In this document: positions 59,530 to 64,000 of the stretch, in pieces
Layout of the letters: every line of letters begins with the position of its first letter
How positions within the stretch are numbered: the first letter of the stretch is position 1
From: Tamarix chinensis
Lineage: Eukaryota > Streptophyta > Magnoliopsida > Caryophyllales > Tamaricaceae
Assembly (NCBI GenBank): GCA_030549775.1
Contig: CM060174.1
Span: 19,276,193 to 19,340,192, forward strand
Direction: 5' to 3'
DNA: 64,000 nt
The notes under the pieces: model-generated
The model's database searches: none
Told to the model about the DNA's origin: nothing
The model's input: the letters and a program-made list of their open reading frames with translations, nothing else
Translations under genes and position numbers: made by a program

Positions 59530-62023
59530 TCCTCCTTTTCCCCCAATTCTTTATTCTAAAGCTTATCCACTACTCGAAAGTGAAATACTGAAGCTAAGCA
59601 CCTTCATTTTGGTGTTTTCATTGAGAGTGGTGTCACCATAACATATATAATACAAACCAGGTTATGTATCACTAAGGAAAAGATACAAAAGCTATTAGAT
59701 GACTATCTGACCTAGTAAGTTGCTATAAAGGAGATTTGGCAAGCCCAAATAGCCACACAAAACATCTTGAATGAAATACTTAAACCTTTGTCTCCCTCCA
59801 TCAATCCATCTCCAATACCTCCAATCATACCCATCTCCTCTTCCATGTTCAACGTCTCCTCCCCTACCATAATTCCCACCATTAATATCAACCAGGCTAC
59901 CAATCAATTTCCTAATCACACCCTTAAATGTGAACTTACTCAATTTGTCTACTTAAACCTTTTAGATTGGATCTTTCAAGCTGAAAGGTACGTTACCTTT
60001 TACTATATTCCTATAAACAGTGGATCAATGTAACTATTTTTTACATGGAAGGGTAGGTGTTGAACTAGTTTTAGTGACAATAGTGAAACTTTTAGTTAGC
60101 CTTATGACAATCACTTACACAAGCTATCAAATAAAGGTTTACACCATCCACCTTTGTCAATCACCAGGCCACCTTATTCAAGCTTATCCAAATCAGATCC
60201 ATGATGGAGTATCAAGCAACCTTCAAGAATTTATGAAATCGTGTCACCAATCTAGCCTAGAATGCCAACCTTAATTGCTTCATTTCTAGGTTGAAACCCT
60301 AGATTCAAAGGGCACTAGTTATTATCAAGCCCACTATCATCTCTACAACAATTTCATATGCTAAGCTTATTGAAGAAAAGATCCATGATGGCCAACCTTC
60401 CTTCAATCGAACAATCCTCCAAAAGGTATACTACACATTTGTCACCTCATTGCCACTGGAACCTGTCTTTCTTTCAGTACCCCTAATTCTATACCCAACC
60501 AACAAGCCTTCAACCCTACCCATTCATAAGATTACCTTGATTGATTTGGGAGCACCTAAAGCTCAAGGGATTTTCTACAATTGTGATGAATAATACAAGC
60601 CAAAGCATAAATGTCCCCCTTTCTACTCCTAATGGTAGATGGACTAGGCGTGGAGAGAGTTAGTGAAAAAAACCTAGCTGATTGGGAGTTGGGTGAGCAT
60701 GAAACAGAGGAATCAAAACCCAAGGTATCACTCCAAATCCTTAAGGGGACCTCGCATCCCTACACCCTTAGGCTCTATGTTGAGATTCAAAAGCCTCCCG
60801 TGGCCATCCATATAGACACGAGTAATACCCACACCTATCTCCATCCACATATTAGGTGGTACTTGAGATTGCAAATTGATAGACGACATAAGAAAACTAT
60901 GACAATAGGCAATGGAGAAAAGTTAAGGAGTGAATATCTTTGTGCAAACATCATTTTTGCCATCCAAGAGATCATGTTTATGATCAAATTTCAATTATTG
61001 GAAGGGAAGATATTGTTCTTGGGGTGTAGTGGTTATAGGGATTGGGGCTTATTACAATGAATCGTAACAACCCTACCATAGAGTTTGTGCATCAAAGGCA
61101 ATCCTTAAGGCTTATTGGACAAAATAAGACAAAACTCGACAAAATTACCCTAAAATAATTAAAAACAAGCCCACCTTAACTCTTCGTAGTCAACTTAATA
61201 TTACATCACCTCTGGCACCTCCATCTCCAACCCCCCTCTTCGACCAAACCACCTAAAAAATTATTACTCTACAACTCTAAAACTTGATAAAACTTAGTAT
61301 GTTAACATCTTCCCTTATCGTTATCCACATTTTTAATAGGAGGAAATTAAGAAGCAAGTCAGAGAGATATTTGAACACAACATCATCCGTAGGTCCACTA
61401 ATCCCTATTCTTCACTAGTACTACTGATTTGTAAAAAGGATGGAACACAGAGGTTCTGTGTCAATTATAGGGCCTTAAATGCCATTACAATCAAAGATTT
61501 ATTTCCGATCCTGATAGTGGATAAGTTGTTAGATGAGCCAGGTGGTGCTACTATCTTCTCTAAGCCTGACCTAAGAAGAAGTTATTAGTAAATTTGCATT
61601 CACCCTTGAAACATTCCCAAAATGGCATTTAGGACTCATGAGAGGCATTATGAGTTCATCGTTATGCCCTTTGGGCTCTCAAATGTTCAGTCTACCTTCT
61701 TAGACACCATAAATGAGTGGCTTCACCCTTACCTCTGAAAGTTCATCCTGCTTTTTTTTTTTACAACATCCTTATATATATCCCCACTATGGTCACCCAT
61801 CATCAAAACCTTGAAATGGTCCTCCAATGTCTGGAAAGAAACTAATTCTATGATAAATTCACTAAGTGTTCCTTTTTTTACGGTGAAGTTAAATATTTAG
61901 GTCATATCATCTCCTCCTTAGATGTTACGGTGGATCCTTTGAAGGTCAAGGGCATGAAAATTAGGTCAATGCCTACTTTGGTGATTGTAGTATGAGATTT
62001 TTTGGGAATTACAATATACTATC
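59530..62023 (+). pseudogene. degenerate Ty3/gypsy gag-protease-RT, 3' part beyond insertion of LTR F
   Basis: Readable in order with frameshifts and stops. The gag part (59,767-60,270) has LNLLDWIFQAERYVTFYYIP. The protease part (60,611-61,060) has TLRLYVEIQKPPVAIHID followed by TSNTH, where functional elements have a DTG triad; here it is DTS. The reverse transcriptase (61,330-62,015) has NPYSSLVLLICKKDG, RFCVNYRALNAITIKD, MPFGLSNVQSTF and KYLGHIIS. The catalytic YxDD box is damaged to FYNILIY near 61,760-61,780. The reading stops at solo or partial LTR F, so RNase H and integrase are missing from the window. The order PR-RT and the LGHIIS box identify Ty3/gypsy. It is not mobile. Confidence 0.88.
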
Positions 62024-64000
62024 TATAACACCCCAAAATTTACTATTAAAAAAATTTATTTTATTTAAAAATTAGCGAAAGAAAAAATTTTAAATTTTAG
62101 GAATGTTACCTCTACACTTAGTACCAGACCGGTTTTTTCCTACCGTTCCCGTACCAAGAGTTAAGGCTAAAAACCAAAATCTAATTCACACAAATTCACT
62201 TTTATTTGAATTAGAGTAGCGTGGTAAAAACCTTATAAAAGTTAAAACCCCACTATTAGTGGTGACAAGAGTAAAATAATTTTAAACAAGGAAGAAAAAT
62301 GTGGAGAGAGAAACCCTAAAATTTTCTCGGATAACCTTTTAAGCTCATACTCAATACCTACTTGAATAGCACCTGCAAGGGACGCTGCCCATTGAACAAG
62401 TAGGGACCCACAAATGGAACCCTTTAGTACTATGGTACTGAGTAACCTTTTGCACCAAATCGAAAGACAAGGCCTGCATGCAACACATAATACATAACGA
62501 TAAAATACACGGGCTTAAGAAAATCACAATCGACATAAGGCCTAACGCACAATGCAACACCACACAATAGAAAATGTGTAACACAAAATCCGTATTCCTA
62601 GCAACTCCATTGCATACCCAAGCAAGGATAAGCACCGAAACCAAACTTATACCACATCAATAGATCATACACGTGAAGTTAATAATTTTGGTCATAAGCC
62701 ATTAGTTAAACATTATTTAACATCATCTCTCAAATTATATCTATGTAAGTGCGGAACCCCACTATTATAGCCGGTGGACCAGAATACACTTTAGGGCAGA
62801 TTGCACCTGACCACTATTTTTTGCCAGTGGACTGGTCTCCAGCCACTCTGCACTTGGCCATTATTCTCGCTGGTGGATTGGTCTATCCCCGACTCACATG
62901 GTGTTCCACTTTAAGTGATTAGTGTCTTCCAATAATTTATTACCTTTCAAGGTTTGGTTTATTAAGCTTGGGATCCCCCACTATTATATCTGGTGGATGG
63001 AAAATACACTTCAGTACAGAATGCTCCTGACCGCTATTATTCACGAGTGGACCGGTCTCTAGGGCATCTTGCACTTGGCCACTATTATTCGCCGGTGGAT
63101 CGGTCTGGGCCCGGCTCAATAATCTTTTACTTTACATAGTTAATACTTTATTCATGTACTATTGAACATGTCCATTTATTTAATTCGAGGGGGGTCACGA
63201 ATGCAAAGACACAAAGATATGTCGGATATAGAGTCAAGTATTCTATATCATGGGCCATGGCACACATAAAACCCTAACATGTACTCTTAACATATCCAAC
63301 ACACATTACCATACATAATTAATAATTAAGGCACCTCTTGCCTGAATATGAGATAAACACCATATCATACCCTTAATTAATCATTCAACCCTTTGTTATG
63401 CCTTGTTCTTGTGATACTCATTGATTTACCGGAATACCCTAATACGGTTATTTAATATACTTATGTCTTATTATAGAGGCTTATTTAATATATTGACAAG
63501 TTATTTGCATTTTACCTATTTATCCCTTCATACTTACAAAATTACTAAAATACCCCTCTTATTTGTGAAGTTACCAAGTTATCCCTTTTTACTTGTCAAA
63601 TCATCATATTACCCTTTATGCTTGTATAATTACTACAATACCCCTTGCATTTGTTAAATTACCAAATTACCCTCCATACTTATTAAATTACCAACTTTAC
63701 CCCCTACTTGTTGAGTTACATTATTACCCTTCCAATTGGTTAAATTACCGAACTGCCATTTACACTTGTTAAAATTACCAAATTATCATTCTCACTTATC
63801 AAAATTACCAAATTGCCCCTCTTATTAAAATTACCAAATTGCACTTCTCACTTATTAAAATTACCAAATTGTCCTTTTCACTTATTAAAATTACCAAATT
63901 GTCCTTCTCACTTATCAAAATTACCAAATTGCCCCCACTTACTTATTAAAATTACCAAATTACCCCTCTTACTTTTTACGATTACCAAATTGCCCTTTTT
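62024..64000 (-). mobile_element. LTR F, B family, truncated by window end
   Basis: It starts TATAACACCCC with the usual sequence CACTTAGTACCAGACCGG and GTTAAGGCTAAAAACC, two blocks with CCACTATTAT (62,755-63,110), then the minisatellite. The left flank is CTATC; the right end lies outside. Whether it is solo or part of a full element cannot be told. Confidence 0.85.
63530..64000 (-). repeat. LTR minisatellite (F copy, partial)
   Basis: Units of 30-31 bp with ATTAAAATTACCAAATTG and CCTTCTCACTT at 63,770-63,990, continuing past the window end. Confidence 0.85.

Overview
This is a nuclear DNA window from a flowering plant. The evidence is two intron-rich genes of plant-type families in the first 10 kb, AT-rich intergenic DNA, 24-bp-class CT/GA simple repeats, MITEs, and then about 46 kb of nested LTR retrotransposons. 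The sequence alone does not fix the species. The retrotransposon density fits a medium to large, repeat-rich angiosperm genome.

Genes (1-10,000). The window opens inside a plus-strand gene whose last five exons (to 4077) encode the glutamine-rich C-terminal part of an EXA1/MUSE11-like GYF-domain protein. The GYF domain itself lies upstream of the window. A complete ten-exon gene lies tail-to-tail with it on the minus strand (6250-9967) and encodes a metal-dependent hydrolase of the amidohydrolase-2 type, probably with a plastid transit peptide. I traced every exon junction and the phases agree throughout. Intron 3 of the hydrolase gene holds a small Tourist-like MITE.

Transition zone (10,000-17,840). 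It holds a 356-bp Mutator-type MITE with a 9-bp target duplication, unassigned AT-rich DNA, the first ~100 bp of an LTR, and a decayed Copia gag pseudogene (minus strand) split by a ~1.57-kb Tat/Athila-type solo LTR.

Retrotransposon nest (17,844-64,000). Most of the rest belongs to a group of gag-only LTR elements with very long LTRs. Element G (17844-26703, plus) carries a broken gag and a 7.1-kb 3' LTR, which contains a 1710-bp non-autonomous hAT element. Solo LTR H (27880-58292, plus) is the outermost shell of a four-deep nest. Inside H sit element A (28555-50388, minus), solo LTR E (53131-57856, minus) and a 286-bp hAT MITE. Inside A sit the complete element B (32535-39781, minus) and solo LTR C (40380-48237, plus). 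Inside C sits solo LTR D (41920-46505, minus). Target-site duplications support nearly every boundary. A degenerate Ty3/gypsy gag-protease-RT pseudogene (about 59,530-62,023) is interrupted by LTR F, which runs off the window end.

How the parts relate. Elements A, B and G each have a tRNA-iMet type primer site, a gag with a CCHC knuckle, a doubled polypurine tract, and no detectable pol. The LTRs of B, D, E, F and G share one plan: AT-rich start, ~1.2-kb polypyrimidine tract (on the element's sense strand), then a minisatellite of ~30-bp units. The minisatellite has been amplified differently in each copy (30-, 59- or 88-bp periods). In all three full elements one LTR is long and the other is drastically shortened. 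All transposon coding regions seen here are broken.
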